Shown: piece by piece, positions 9,807 through 20,735 of the stretch
How the letters are laid out: each line of letters begins with the position of its first letter
How positions within the stretch are numbered: the first letter of the stretch is position 1
Assembly: GCA_902651635.1 (NCBI GenBank)
Contig: CACRSC010000102.1
Span: 83,805 to 147,804 of the forward strand
Source of the DNA: Mastigamoeba balamuthi
Lineage: Eukaryota > Evosea > Mastigamoebida > Mastigamoebidae
Direction of reading: 5' to 3'
DNA: 64,000 nt
The notes under the pieces: model-generated
What the model saw: only the letters and a program-made list of their open reading frames with translations
The model's database searches: none
Told to the model about the DNA's origin: nothing
Position numbers and translations under genes: made by a program

Positions 9807-10451
9807 GGGGGGGGGGGGTGAAATGGATGACTAAGCGTTTGAAAAGAGCGGAGGGCCTCTCGAATTCTTACTGAGAGGGTCCCCTTTTTGCATGACAATG
9901 CAGAGACCGTTGTGTCAGGTCATTACAACCTTTCATTTCCATGACCTTTACTTTGTGGGTCAAGCTAGGTGAGAGTTGTGCCTTTCTTCCCCCGGATGAG
10001 GCTGGCGCTGAATCTCTGTTCCCGAGCATCTTTGCATTCTCTTGGGTCTCAGGTCCATAATCCCACCCAACAGAGTTAGGCTCCTGTTCTCAGATCAGGC
10101 CACGATCAGTACCATGCAGCAGCTAGAAGATGCTTCAAGGCTTGCTCGTGGAGCTCATCGTGTTGCCTGCCTCCCAAGGGTCCACTCGGGTTTAGCAGAC
10201 AGTTGATTAGGTTTTTTGTTTGCTATTTGTTGTGTTTTGATAGGGTTTAGCTGGTGGCCAGCATGCTCTCAGCACGGCTTCCTGGCCTTAGTCTGCCGGG
10301 GCAACACGAGCGCACGAATTGTCTGTGTGGGTTCTTCTGCAATTCGATTGATTTGAGTGAAAATGAACAAAAACAACAAAACACGGTTGCCGCCCCCCAG
10401 CGCCCACACCGCAGGGCTCACGCGGGGGGACCCGGGAGAGGACGGGCGGGA
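9807..10451. other. Intergenic, no gene recognised
   Basis: Between the right end of TIR element 1 and the 3' end of the RhoGEF gene. The first 80 bases (GAGGGCCTCTCG...GAGAGGGTCCCC) form a small inverted repeat and resemble the outer flank of the other element ends. The rest shows nothing. Confidence 0.4.
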
Positions 10452-13427
10452 TCACTTGGGTGCCCTGGGCGTCGGCAGGCCGGGGATGACGTAGAGCGAC
10501 GTCTGCAGCAGCGGGTCTGCGGCCATCTCCTCGAAGTTGTAGCTGTACTGCTTTCTGCGGATCAGCACGCGCACAGTCTCGGCCCCCGCCGTGCACTTGT
10601 AGAGCTTGTCCACCACCATGCCGTCGTCCAGCACGTCCCGCTCGAGCCTGCGCACGACGTCGGCGATGCTGTCGGCCCTGGCGACGCGGATCTCCGCGAG
10701 GTCCGGGTCGCCCTCGATCTGCACGAGAACGTTCCTCGCCTGCGGGCCCCCGAACGACGTCGACGACGCCAGCGCCAGCGGCGCCGGCGACAGCACCGAG
10801 TCCGACGGCGACGGCAGCCCCAGCACGCTCAGCTGCTGCTGCGCCTGCTGCGCCTGCAGCGCGAGCTGCTGCTGCCGCGAGGACGCGTGCCTGCTGTGCG
10901 TGCCCTTGGGCGACTCGTCCGTCGCGTGCGGCGAGTGGTGCGAGAGCGCCTCTGTGCTCAGCCTGCAGCCGCTGCGCGAGTCCGAGTCTGCCCTGCGCCT
11001 GCTCTCAGCGGCGTGCAGCTCGGGCGTCCTGGGCGAGCCCTGCTCGGGCGACACGCTGCTCTTGTCGGCGTGCGTCGCGGGCGGCGTCGGCGACAGCGCC
11101 AGCCCCTTGGCGTCCGACGACGCGGCGCCGCCGCAGCCGCTCGAGGGCACCGCGGTGCTCGCCGAGGTGGCCGCGCCGGCTGCGCGCAGCGCGGGCGACG
11201 GGCGCGGGTGGGCCGCGGGGACGGCGGCGTCGAGGGAGTTGTTGACGCAGCCCTCGGACGAGCTCGCCAGCTGCGAGCTCCCAAAGTCCACCGTCTCCCG
11301 CGCCTTCTTGTGCCGCGGCTCCCTCGGCAGCCTCCCCCGAATGCCCTCCCTGCGCGTTCGTGCCGTCAGAGCGGTCCTGCGCACCGCGGCTGCCATGCGA
11401 GGCCTCCAGTGCCCACTGTACTTTCGTCCCCAATTTCCCTCCCAAGTTCTCCCGGGAGCCAGAGGCATTGCCGCGCCTCAGGGCAGCTGCGCTGGTTGCG
11501 GGATGGTACGTCGAGGGCTTGTGCACAGCGACTCTGGTCGGTGAGGGGAGAGCGCACTTGATATCGACGAGCCAGACGGTCTTCTCCTCGTGGCTCGCGA
11601 AGATGACGCGCAGCCCGGGGCTCCGCTGCTTCTTCTTGTCCTTGTCTTTGTCTTTGTCTTTGTCCTTGTCCTTGTCCTTGTCCTTGCTGCTGCTGACGCT
11701 CGAGTTGCGCGTGACCCGCAGGCTGAGGCTCAGCGCGGCCTCGATGGGGCTCACGGCCGCCGGGGCGCTCGACGAGCTCGGCGACATCAGCGGCTGCTGC
11801 AGCTCCGCCGGCCCTCCCGCCGCTGCCGCGCCCCCCGCTGCGGGGCCCTGGAGCACCCCGGCTGGCGCCACCTGCGCTGCCGGCTGCCCCGGTGACGCCA
11901 CGCTGTTGATCTCGATCATGTTGCTGTACTCTGTCGGGTTTTCCCGCGTTTATCAGAGGGCGAAATTCAATTGAATTGCAAGTGCAGAGGGGAGAGCGGG
12001 CGGACCGGGGGTGTTGGGGACGTCACGGACGCGGAGCTCCGCGAGGACAAAGGTCTTGGAGACGTGGTACTGGCGCGTGCCCTGCGGGGCCTTGCAGAGG
12101 ACGAGCCTCGTGCTCACGAGCAGCAGGCGGTACGACGCCGTCGCCCGCACGCCCGAGGGCCGCACGCGCACCACGTCGGCGTCGCGCACGAGCCTCTGAT
12201 TGCCCCCGGCCAGCTCGTCAAGCTCGCCCGCGGCCAGGCTCCCCACCGAGCGCGCCAGGCTCGCAGCAAAGAGCCTCCGCTCCTCCCGGTCTCTCCGTTT
12301 CGCTACGCCACTCCCCGTTAGGCACGCAGCCAAATGCCACGTTCATTTGGCTTGAGAGAGCAGCTCGCGGGCTCCATTCCAGCATGCGTAGCACCGGGGC
12401 GCGAAATCAATTGAATCGTGAAAAAGAAGCGGCGCACCGATACGCTCGCAGGCGCCCTCGAGGGCGCGGAGCGCAGCCTCGCCCTCGGGGGTGTCCCTGT
12501 AGGCGCTGCGGGCGCGGAGGGCCATGAGGTACTCGTTGACGCGGAGGGCGGGGCGGGCGAGGAGGTCCTTGAGGGGCGTCTGGCCCTGCGAGAGCCGCGC
12601 CATCATCTCGCGGTACGACGACGACGCCGTCTGCAGCTCGCACAGCACCGCGGACACGCGCTCCTGCCTGCTGCAGTACTTGACGTACAGGTCCAGCAGG
12701 TCCGCCTGCACTCTCTCGCGCGCCCCCGCGAATCAATTGATTGCGCCCCCAAACTCGCCGAGTTTGCCCCCCAAAAACCGACGCTCGAGCCCATCCCGCT
12801 GTGCTGGAGCCCTCCCGGGGCCTCGGGAGCACGCAGAGGCCCCGGAGTGGGCTTGGCTGGGTGTGCCCTCGCTTTTCCAGAAGTGTTTTCGAGATCCGTC
12901 CCCAGAGGGCCGGTGGGGAGCGAGAGAGAGGGAGAGAGGGCCGCACGTGGTCGAGGAACACGTGGGGCAGCGACCTCGGCGCAGACCGTATCTCCTCGAT
13001 GAACGACGCCGCCCGTCGCTGCAGCAGCTCCAGCGCGTCAAAGTGCCTCAGCACGTCCTGGTGAGACCCGTGAGACCCGAACTTCCGGGAGAGAGAGAGC
13101 GGCAGAGAGCAGTTGTAAAACGGCGCGTGCGCGGCGTACAAAGACGGCCTCGGTGCCGACATACTGCAGGACGTCCTGAGCACTGCGCGGTGAGCGGAAA
13201 CCGAAAGGGCGCGGCGGGCGTGGGGCCCGGGGGGGCGCGTGGGGCGGGCGACGAGCCTCGCGGAGGACGGGGTCGTTGAAACGCTGCAGGAACGCGCGCA
13301 CGGGCACGGCGTAGTGGGCGAGCGCGAGGCTCAGGCGGGAGGTGCACTGCTCCTCGTCGCGCAGGAATCGCGTGAAGTCCTCGCGCTCCTGCGCGTCCAT
13401 CTCGACGCTGGGCGAGCGCACGCTCAT
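10452..13427 (-). CDS. RhoGEF (DH-PH) with Ser-rich tail
   Basis: Dbl-family exchange factor that would load GTP on Rho/Rac GTPases at membranes. Start 13427 (MSVRSPSVEMDAQERED). Exons inferred: 13427 to about 13270-13290 (border unsure), 13175-13140 (36 bases), 13057-12947, 12705-12438, 12302-12027, 11930 to about 11,500, then a last exon to 10452 (junction near 11,350-11,500 unsure). The DH domain spans the first five exons (EEQCTSRLSLALAHY; VLQYVGTEAVF; FDALELLQRRAASFIEEI; PLKDLLARPALRVNEYLMAL; ACERIAKRRDREER across the 12303-12437 intron). The PH domain follows (RLLLVSTRLVLCKA ... LRVIFASHEEKTVWLVDI) and is split by a 60-residue insertion with a Lys-Asp repeat. The C-terminal 300 residues are Ser/Ala-rich with a structured end (VLVQIEGDPDLAEIRV...LLQTSLYVIPGL). 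Introns 11931-12026, 12303-12437 and 12706-12946 each hold a CAATTG palindrome. The region 10,747-11,218 is the donor-like match of the insert in the 38-52 kb TIR elements. Confidence 0.85.
11636..11686 (-). repeat. Hexanucleotide repeat coding (Lys-Asp)n in the PH domain
   Basis: About eight units of GTC(C/T)TT on the plus strand read as alternating Lys and Asp on the minus strand, within the loop of the RhoGEF PH domain. Length is probably polymorphic. Confidence 0.85.
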
Positions 13428-13732
13428 AGGGGGCGCCCCGGGTCTATGTAGCGAAATATCTCGCGGGCGAAATTGCCGCAAATATCTGATGGTGCACTCG
13501 ATATTTGGCTCTGTATGGGCAAAGTGGTTTTAAACGGGGTGCCCGAACAGGTAAGGCCACACAACTCTATTTGATGCCAACGACAGCTTTCCTGTGCTGC
13601 TGGGCGGCCCCTCGGAGGGGGAGCCTCTATGTGCATTGCTTGGAAGTAGGTTCCCGCCGAGACCTCGCGAGAATTCCCGGGAGTAAGAGGGGGTGACCGA
13701 AGTCTCCTCTCTGTCGGGTTGTGTCACATCGC

Positions 13733-14953
13733 TCAGTGTTCCGGGAAGGCCTTGAGAATCACCGCGAGCTGCTCGTCGGTGACCTGCACGAACGACCCGT
13801 GCCTGGCCAGGTCGGGGAACTGGACGCCGCCCCCGTACGCAGCGCACGAGCTGCCCTCGACCTGCTTCCACTGGGCCCTATCGTCCGAGTGGCTCACTCC
13901 CTGCCCCCCCCGGCGCAGGCAAATCAGATTCCAGGAATTTTAGCGGAAGCTGCGCACAAAGTGGTGCCCGCCGAAGCAGTCGTAGTAGAGCAGCCAGGGC
14001 TGGCCCGTGGGGTTGCCGGGCAGGTGCAGCAGCTCGAAGCCCTCTGTGAGGTGGTCCGTGAGCAGCCCGCTGGGCTCGCCCCAGGGCCCCGCGGGCGAGG
14101 GGCCGGTGGTCCTGCGCCCCGCCTTGTAGTCGGTGGTGGGCACGTTGGAGCCGCGCTCGTCCTTGAAGTACATCTCCCACTGCCCCTCGGCGACCCGCGT
14201 CGTGTCGGCGTCGATGCAGTTGAACCCCGGGTCCATCACCACAAACGACTCGCTCCAGTGCCCCCTGAAGTCGGTCCACGCGCCCCAGATCCCTGAATTG
14301 AATTAGAATTGAATTCAATTCAATTGTTAAAAAGTCGAATCGATTGAACATCAGCGGCGCAACTCTTGCCGACGGCCTGCGGGGTCTCGCTGGACCAGAA
14401 GACGAGGAACTGCTGGCGCTCGGCGTACCACACCCACTCGGGGGCCCACGACTGCTGCGTGCCGTTGACGCGGCGCATGACGGGCGCCAGCTCGCCTGCG
14501 GTCCAGCGCACGAGGTCGTCCGTGTGCCAGTGCAGCACCGAGTCCGAGGCCCAGCCGTCCGTGGCCACCATCTCCCAGCCCCCGCGCGGCGACCGAGCGA
14601 TGTACGGGTCGCGGATCCTCCTGGAGCCCAGCCCGCTCACAAACACGGGCTGCCGGTGGCCAACGCCGAGCCATCGGGTTACATCGGAAAATACCGACAC
14701 GGAAGAGTGGAAGAGAGAAAAGCGAGTCGCTCCCACAATCCTCCCCCACGCGTTCAGCCCAGCTCACTTGGTTGTCGTTGAGAGCTGTGAAGTTGAGGCC
14801 GTCGGTGCTGACGGCGTAGTGCATGGCCTCGATGCCCGTGCGGAAGTAGGCGAAGAGCACAGGGGACGCGATGGAGGCGCCGCTGCACGGGGCCTGCAGC
14901 AGCAGCGCCAGCAGCAGCGGCAGAGAGAGGGAGAGGCAGCCAGCGGACGCCAT
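13733..14953 (-). CDS. Secreted GH43-like glycosidase
   Basis: Predicted secreted five-bladed beta-propeller glycosidase of the arabinosidase/xylosidase type. Exons 14953-14768, 14649-14364, 14292-13958 and 13900-13733 keep frame and give about 324 residues. Residues 1-25 are a signal peptide (LSLSLPLLLALLLQAPC). Propeller landmarks: FAYFRTGIEAMHYAVSTDGL, RRIRDPYIARSPRGGW (the conserved RDP), WTAGELAPVM, WAPEWVWYAERQQFLVFWSS (the A-P-E typical of the family), GKRIWGAWTDFRGHW, WLLYYDCFGGHHFGVSHSDD and a C-terminal ARHGSFVQVTDEQL. The 14293-14363 intron is nearly all AATTGAATT-like palindromes and its donor site reads GTTGCG, unusual here but the only one that restores the family sequence. Substrate cannot be told. 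An intracellular catalytic role is unlikely given the signal peptide. Confidence 0.8.
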
Positions 14954-15290
14954 GCGACGACGAGCAGCAGCGAACAATAGTGAGTGGACGAAATGCCTGT
15001 GCCGATGGAAATCGCAACGGGCTTGGCAACGCTCCTCCGGTGGCTGAAGAAGATCGGCCGATTCGGTGTGGGGCCCACGATTCGCACGATTCGCATATCG
15101 CCCGTAATCTGCCACCGCCAGCCTCCCGCTGTCTCCCTCCGAGACCACCCTTTCAAGTGTGCCACGGGAGGAGAGTTGGGTCCGGCCCAAGCAAGCCAGC
15201 AGACTGGGGCACTCTGAAGGAGAACGAGACTTGAATCTGCCACATCATCGCGCACGTCACAATCCACGAGATAATTCTCGCACATACGAT
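14954..15290 (-). promoter_or_regulatory. 5' flank of the GH43-like gene
   Basis: No coding region seen. Around 15,055-15,112 there is a cluster of GATTCG/CGATTC and ATATC words (CACGATTCGCACGATTCGCA), like the A+T-richer words upstream of several other starts in the window. Promoter role is inference. Confidence 0.3.
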
Positions 15291-15556
15291 GAGCAGCGAG
15301 ACCGCCATGTGGCTGGTGGCGGACCCTGGGCTGGGCCCAGAGGTACTCGAGGAGTTCGGGCCCGGATGGCAGGAGCACCTGGCGTGCTGGCTGTTCTTCA
15401 GCCCTCGGGGGTTCAATTCCTGATTTTGTTTCATCCGGGCCACACGCGCCAGCACACACTCACACGTCATTTCAGGAAACGCCCGATGCGACAGCGACAG
15501 GGGAGGCCACGCAGATTCAGCAGGAGGTTCATCTCGCAGAACATGCGGGTGTGAGT
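15291..15556 (+). CDS. Small hypothetical protein, two exons (tentative)
   Basis: ATG at 15291 opens a 41-codon exon (MSSETAMWLVADPGLGPEVL...WLFFSPRG). It is followed by an intron-like interval from about 15,414 (GTTCAATT) to a TTTCAG near 15,474, and a strongly basic end (RQRQGRPRRFSRRF) stopping near 15,556. Predicted size about 66 residues. No family is recognised. The alternative reading is 5' untranslated DNA of the F-box gene downstream. Confidence 0.3.
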
Positions 15557-15835
15557 ATGTCGTCCGTCCCAGTGTGCACGGCACGAGACGAGGCCCCCCG
15601 GAAGAGAAGACGCCTGAGGGCGACTGTTGGTTGTCCTACGCAGTGGCTGTGGTGTTCTGGTGCTGGTCTGTCCTGTCACATCCCATGGATCCGAGGCCGG
15701 GCTGAGATGGTATCATCGATGGTTGATGGTTGTGAGGGGGCGTGTGCCCAGCCAGCATGTCGAGAGCCCAGTCCGATCGCACGGGAGCACCTGAGAGAGC
15801 CTTGCTGGGGGCCACAGTTCTGTTTTTTCCCAATC

Positions 15836-18179
15836 ATGTCGAGATACGCGGATCTTCTGCCTATTCCGATCCCACCGTTGCCCCCCCGCGTGTTGGCTCC
15901 GAATCCGATGGCGGCGGTGGCCGAGTGCGAGAGCGCCGCGTCGCTGCTGGACCTGCTGCCGCACTGCCTCGCCGTCGACTGCGTCCTCTCGCAGCTGCCG
16001 CCGCGCTGCCTGCTCTCGCTGCGCGCGTGCAGCCGCCGCTGCCGCTCGCTGGCCGACGACGCGCGTCTCTGGCGCTCGCTCCGCCTCCGCTCGCGCTCCT
16101 CGGCCTCGCCGCCGCCCGCCGCCACCCTCGACCGCCTGGCGGCCTCGCCCCACGCGCGCCACGTGTGGTCCCTGCGCGCGCGGGTCGCCGCGGGCGCCGT
16201 GCCCTCGGACGCCGACGGCTGCCGCGTCTCGGGCCCCTGCGCCGCGCGCCTGCTCGCCGCCGCGCCGCTGCTCGCCTCGCTCGACGTCGACGCCGTCCTC
16301 GAGCCCGCGGCCATAGAGGCGCTGGGCTCGCCTGCAGGTGCGCCTCCCTCCTCCACCCCGGGGCGCGCGGAGGGATGTCAATTGATTGCGGCGGAGGGGA
16401 GGAGAGGACGCCGCCTTGTTTCGAGTTTGGTGGCGGCGTGGTCTCTGTGCCCGAGCCAGACAAGCGACGGTCCCCTGAGGTCGCTACGCGTAGACGCGCC
16501 TCTGGCAGGCGGCAGGTGTCCTAATCAATTGGTTTCACACGCGCATCGGATCGACGCGTGTCCCCACTGAGCGCGCACGGCATCAATTGATTTGGGGCGC
16601 GCTTGTCCTGCTGCAAGTCGGGGCGCCTCGGTGGTGCGTTGAATAACCCCCCGCTGCGCTGCGGTCTTTGCATCGCAGCCGCCGGCCTCGTGCGCCTGCG
16701 CTTCTACGTCAGCGGCGCTGAGTTCCGGCGCCCGCTGCAGCGCCTGGTCTCGGCGCGCGGCTCTGTGCTGCGCGGCCTGCGCGTCCTGGGCACCGCCGAC
16801 GTCTACAGCGCCTCGGCCTCGCAGGTCGTCTGCGCGGGCCTCATCAGCGCCTCGCGGGCCAGCCCCACCGGCGCGCTGCCGTCGCTCGAGGACCTCGAGC
16901 TGCCGCACGCTGACGAGGCCTCGCTGACCCGCCTCTTGTCGCTGCGCCCCCGCTGCCCCTCCGTCGTCGTCGTCGCCTCCGCCGGCGTCGCCGCCGCCGC
17001 TGCTGCCGGCGCTGCGGAGGCTGGCGCTGAGCGCGTACGTGCCCATGGGCGCGCTGCGAGAGGGGCTGGCGTGCGCGTGCCCTGCGCTCGAGCGCGTGGA
17101 GATGAGCGCGGTGCTCGTCGACTGCGACGCGCTGCGCGGGCTGCGGGGGTTGCGCAGGCTGCGCTCGGCGCACCCGGCGGCGGCCAACGAGGCGGCCGAC
17201 AGTGGCGCGCTGCCGCGGGAGCTCGAGCAGCTCGCCGTGGAGCGCCTGCCCGACTACAGCTGCTTCCACAGGTGCCCCTCCCACATCACTCTACTCCCCC
17301 GGTCTGCTTACACGTTCCCGTTACTCTCATCCCCTCTTTACTCTGTATTATGACGTATTATCGCGTAGTGACGTGCAGCTGCTATTCCCAACTGAGATTT
17401 GCGACCGCACATCAATTGATAAGACCACACACACAGGGGGCAATTGCTGACGAAGCCATCCACGCGACTGACTTGTGCTGTGCAGCGGCGCAGAGTTCGA
17501 GGCTCTGTCGCCGCGAGTGCTCGCGGCGGTGCCGGAGCTGCAGGGGCTGGAGCTGACCGAGGTCGCGCTGACAGAGGACCTCGCATCCGCCGTGGCCTCG
17601 CTGCGCTCGCTGCGCCGCCTGTCGCTGCGCGCGTGCCGCCTGACGCCCGCGTCCGTCGCCGCCCTCGCGCGCTCCGAGGCCCGCCTGGACCGCCTCTGCG
17701 TCGAGGACGACCTGCGCGGCGTCCGCCACCTGCTGCGCGCCCCACTCTGTTCTCGCCTGCGCCGCGCCGACGTGCGCGAGGGCCCCGACGGCGACGCCTC
17801 GCTGGGCACGGACCCCGAGGTCCTCGCGCAGCTGCTCGCCGCGCTGCTGGCCTCGTGCGGGGCGACGCTGGCGGGCCTGTCGCTGCGCGTGGCGTCGCTG
17901 CGGGCGTCGGACTGCGCAGAGCTGCTGCCGGGCCTCGCGGGCCTGCGGAGGCTCGACGTGCAGGACCTCGTGCTGCCGCAGCTCGCCATGGCGGGCGCCC
18001 GCTTCACGCGCTTCCTGGGCGGCCTCGAGGCGTTCAGCATCCGCAGCGTCGTCCCCACCCAGGCGGCGGCCGAGGTGGCGGCGCTGCGGGCTGCGTGCGC
18101 GCGGCTGGGCTTCCGGTGCGCCTGCGACAAGCTCTCGCGGGCGACGCTGGCCCTCCTCATGTACTCGAGAGAAAACTGA
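15836..18179 (+). CDS. F-box / leucine-rich-repeat protein
   Basis: Probable substrate adaptor of an SCF ubiquitin ligase. Exons 15836-16337, 16679-17271 and 17486-18179. An alternative start is 15908. The F-box is near residues 40-85 (LPHCLAVDCVLSQLPPRCLL, then LRACSRRCRSLADDARLWRS). Exons 2 and 3 carry irregular leucine-rich repeats (LRFYVSGAEF, LPSLEDLELPHADEASLTRL, LPALRRLALSAYVPMGALRE, LQGLELTEVALTEDLASAV, LRRLSLRACRLTPASVAAL). Within exon 2 the LRR pattern passes from one frame to the next inside a GTC/GCC triplet-rich stretch near 16,960-17,010. There is no plausible splice pair there, so a one-base sequencing or assembly error, or a real frameshift, is likely. The long first intron (341 bases) contains three CAATTG palindromes and the second contains two. 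The protein ends MYSREN. Confidence 0.75.
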
Positions 18180-18653
18180 ATGCCCCGTTGCAGAACCACG
18201 CGCCCGCGTCGCCTGAGCCTGCGGGGAGGGCCCTTTCTGTGTCTCTGGCGGTCCCGCGGTTGTGTTACGTTTATAAGCGGTCTGAGCGAGGTTAATGCAA
18301 TCTCGCTGAGAACATTGTCGTGTGGCCAGAGTGTCAGGCAGCATCGTTGTCGTTCCTCTGATTCGTGTAAGAGAAAGGTCGTCTAACACCAACAAGCAAG
18401 CGCGTTTAACACCACAGAGGGGGTTGAAACCCAGTGCTGCACAGAGGCAATCAACCTGCTGTGTAAGAACTGTGCAGACGAGGCCCTGCTTTTGGCACAG
18501 CACCGGGTTTAAGCTGAGTCCAGCAGACAATGGCCCACGTCGATGCTCTGGTTTGGAATACCATTTAAAACCTAAATGAAGATAATAAACTGTATTGCCA
18601 ATAAATTGTCATTATCACATTGATTTTTCTTATTTCTCAATGGGCAGCCTCGT
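18180..18653. other. Intergenic between convergent genes; AATAAA signals
   Basis: No gene. On the plus strand two AATAAA hexamers lie at about 18,582-18,605 (GATAATAAACTGTATTGCC, then CCAATAAATTG). They could serve as polyadenylation signals for the F-box transcript if its 3' untranslated region is about 400 bases long. Confidence 0.35.
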
Positions 18654-19171
18654 TTATTTTCCAAAGCCAACTACAGTGTTCAAGTCAACACACTGCCTGT
18701 CAACCACAGGGTGGCCATCCTCAAGCGGCAGGAGCTTGTTGGTTCCCCACGGGATCAGAGGGAGGAGGCTGTAGTTGTAGCAGAGCGGGGACACTGACCC
18801 GCTCGAGTTCTTGAGTGTCCACGCCTTCATTGCGTCCTTGAAGATGTTAATGCACTTGGTCTTCAGGTATTTCTGAAAGGAAATGAGACGGGCGAACAGG
18901 AGTCGGGGCACACCTGGGCCGTCTGCTCTCTCTTGTTCTTCTTGGCATTGAGCAGCCAGGCCGTGTCCTCCTGCAGCTGCTTGGTGATCAGCAGCTTGGT
19001 TGCTGCTGCCGTGGTGATGAGCACGGCGATCCTCTTCCACGTCCACACAAGGTCCGCCGTTTCGCCATGCACCTGGTTCTCTGCACGTGCGCATGGCCGG
19101 TATGAGTGAGAGAAGGAAGAAACCCGCTGCACCAAAGACCCGGGCGGTTTGTTAGTGAGGGACAACCCCAT
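18654..19171 (-). CDS. Hypothetical protein, intron-containing
   Basis: Not recognised. A minus-strand exon near 19,090-18,918 reads ...ETADLVWTWKRIAVLITTAA, then ...KQLQEDTAWLLNAKKNKREQ. A GT..CAG intron of about 43 bases (ending TTTCCTTTCAG near 18,874) leads to the last exon (KYLKTKCINIFKDAMKAWTL ... VDLNTVVGFGK) with its stop at 18654. The start is uncertain: the in-frame ATG at 19171 is one candidate, but a splice acceptor CACGTGCAG near 19,082 suggests a short upstream exon. The product is about 120-150 residues, mildly basic, with one hydrophobic helix. It is convergent with the F-box gene and divergent from the HNH-like gene, with under 200 bases shared upstream. Confidence 0.5.
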
Positions 19172-19334
19172 AATTTAGCACGCTGCCACGCACGCTGTGG
19201 ATGGTCAGGCGAACTCGGGAAACACCATTTTTCAGGGATTCAAAGCACCTGGGGGAACTTTTTCACACGGACGGGGCGCCAGTCTTGTGCAACCCCCTGA
19301 TAATCACCTGAGATTATCTCTTGCATTGTGCACA

Positions 19335-20411
19335 ATGAACCGGAAGGTCGACATCGGACTCTTGAGGGAGGTACGGCTCCCTCCTCGCCGCCGCCCCTCT
19401 CAGGCCGCGCTGCGTTGCAGGCGCTGGACGGCGCGTACTTCAGCGACGACGAGGTGCGCCGGGTGCTGGAGCAGCTGCAGGGGGCGCAGGTGCGGGACCT
19501 CTACGCCCTCAGCGGGTTCAGCCCCGCCAGCCTCGTGTCCCTCGTGGGCATCGCGGTGGGCCCTGCCGTAGCCATCTGCAAGAGGTTCAGCAGTGCGTGC
19601 AGAGCAGAGAGCCCTGAGCCGTCTGCGGCCTTCTCATTCGCTCCCTTCCTGGGCAGGCACCCAAGTCCTGGGCCTCGCGTCCACGCTGCTGCGCTCCCCG
19701 CTGTACCAGGAGACCAGCGCCCTGCGCGCGAGAGTCGCCGAGCTCGAGGGTACCGCTGCGTCCCTCTGCCGGGCCTTCTGTTGAGCTCACGTCGCAGCCG
19801 CCCAGAGAGGCTCTCGCGCAGGAGCGGGAGCAGGGGACTCTCGCAGGGCCTCCGCAGGGCCCTCGGCCAGCGCGACGCAGAGCGCTGCTGCATCTGCGGG
19901 GCCCCGCTCTCTGCCCCGCGCTCTGGCGCTGCCTCTCACGTGGTCAAGAAGAGGTGGTTCGACGGCGACAACGCAGACGGCATCGACGTGCGCTGCCTGG
20001 CGCCCCCCCCCGTCGCTGACGCCTCGTGGTGGCGATGGCGCAGATGCCGCGGGGTGTCCTGGACCTGCTGGGCGAGCAGGAGCGGTACTCCCCTCGGGCA
20101 TCTCTGCTGCTGTGCGCCGAGCATCATGGCGACCTCCAGAGCGGGGAGGTGGTCGTCCTGGTGCGTTGTCTCGCACCCATATACGTTCAGCGCTCAAGCC
20201 ACCGGGGCAGGACGATCGCCGGACGCTCGTGTGGTGCGCAGCGCACAGGAAGCCCTACGACGCGCTGCTCCTGCCAGCCGATCTGGGCCAGTGGCCTCCC
20301 GCGGAGGTCTTTGGCATCCACAGGCAGTGGGCGGCCGACACGAGGAGCCCACCCGAGCACAGCTACCCGTCGTGGCACCGCCCTGCTGCCCCCTCGCCAG
20401 AGCTGCCTTGA
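19335..20411 (+). CDS. HNH-like zinc/nuclease-fold protein with coiled coil
   Basis: First exon 19335-19370 (MNRKVDIGLLRE), second 19421-19592 (ALDGAYFSDDEVRRVLEQLQ...LSGFSPASLVSLVG), third 19657-19749 (QVLGLASTLLRSPLYQETSA plus a short coiled coil), then from about 19798. The fourth part has CCICGAPLS...SHVVKKRWF. A 56-base intron ends at GGCGCAG (about 20,049), then MPRGVLDLLGEQERYSPRAS, LLLCAEHHGDLQSGEVVVL, a 50-base intron 20161-20210, and DDRRTLVWCAAHRKPYDALL to the stop at 20411. The pattern CxxC...SHxxxK...LL.CxxHHxxLxxG fits an HNH_2-type domain, which in bacteria and fungi is often of unknown function; nuclease activity is inference. The phase across the third/fourth exon join is unresolved, so a splice choice is wrong there or a base is missing. 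Confidence 0.55.
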
Positions 20412-20735
20412 CGTGCCAGCAGTCTGGATGGAGCCGAGCAGGCGATCTGCTGTGGCATTCGACTGAGGTGTGACTCAGTTCGCCAGCATTGCCCTAGCAC
20501 CCATTGAACTGCGCACGAGGTAGGCCTCCCTGTGCTCGCTCCTTGTATTGGAATTCATAATTCACTTCACAGAACTTCCCAGTGGCAGGGTCGTCCCCTG
20601 GAGGGAAACTAGATATGCTCGAAACGCAGCAGAACCGGCGGGCAACATTATAAATTTTGTTTGATTTATAGGACTCCTTTGGGAGATAAATAAAGGGCTT
20701 TTGAAACGCTGCCCTCGCAAGCGCTATCTGTGCAC
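20412..20735. other. Intergenic between convergent genes
   Basis: No gene recognised. A+T-richer than its surroundings (AATTCATAATTC, ATTATAAATTTTGTTTGATT), which fits convergent 3' ends of the HNH-like and kinase genes. Confidence 0.4.

Noticed and set aside
9826-9836. Possible target-site duplication at the right end of TIR element 1
   Set aside because: The same motif could not be placed at the left end, and similarity to other copies continues outside the TIRs.
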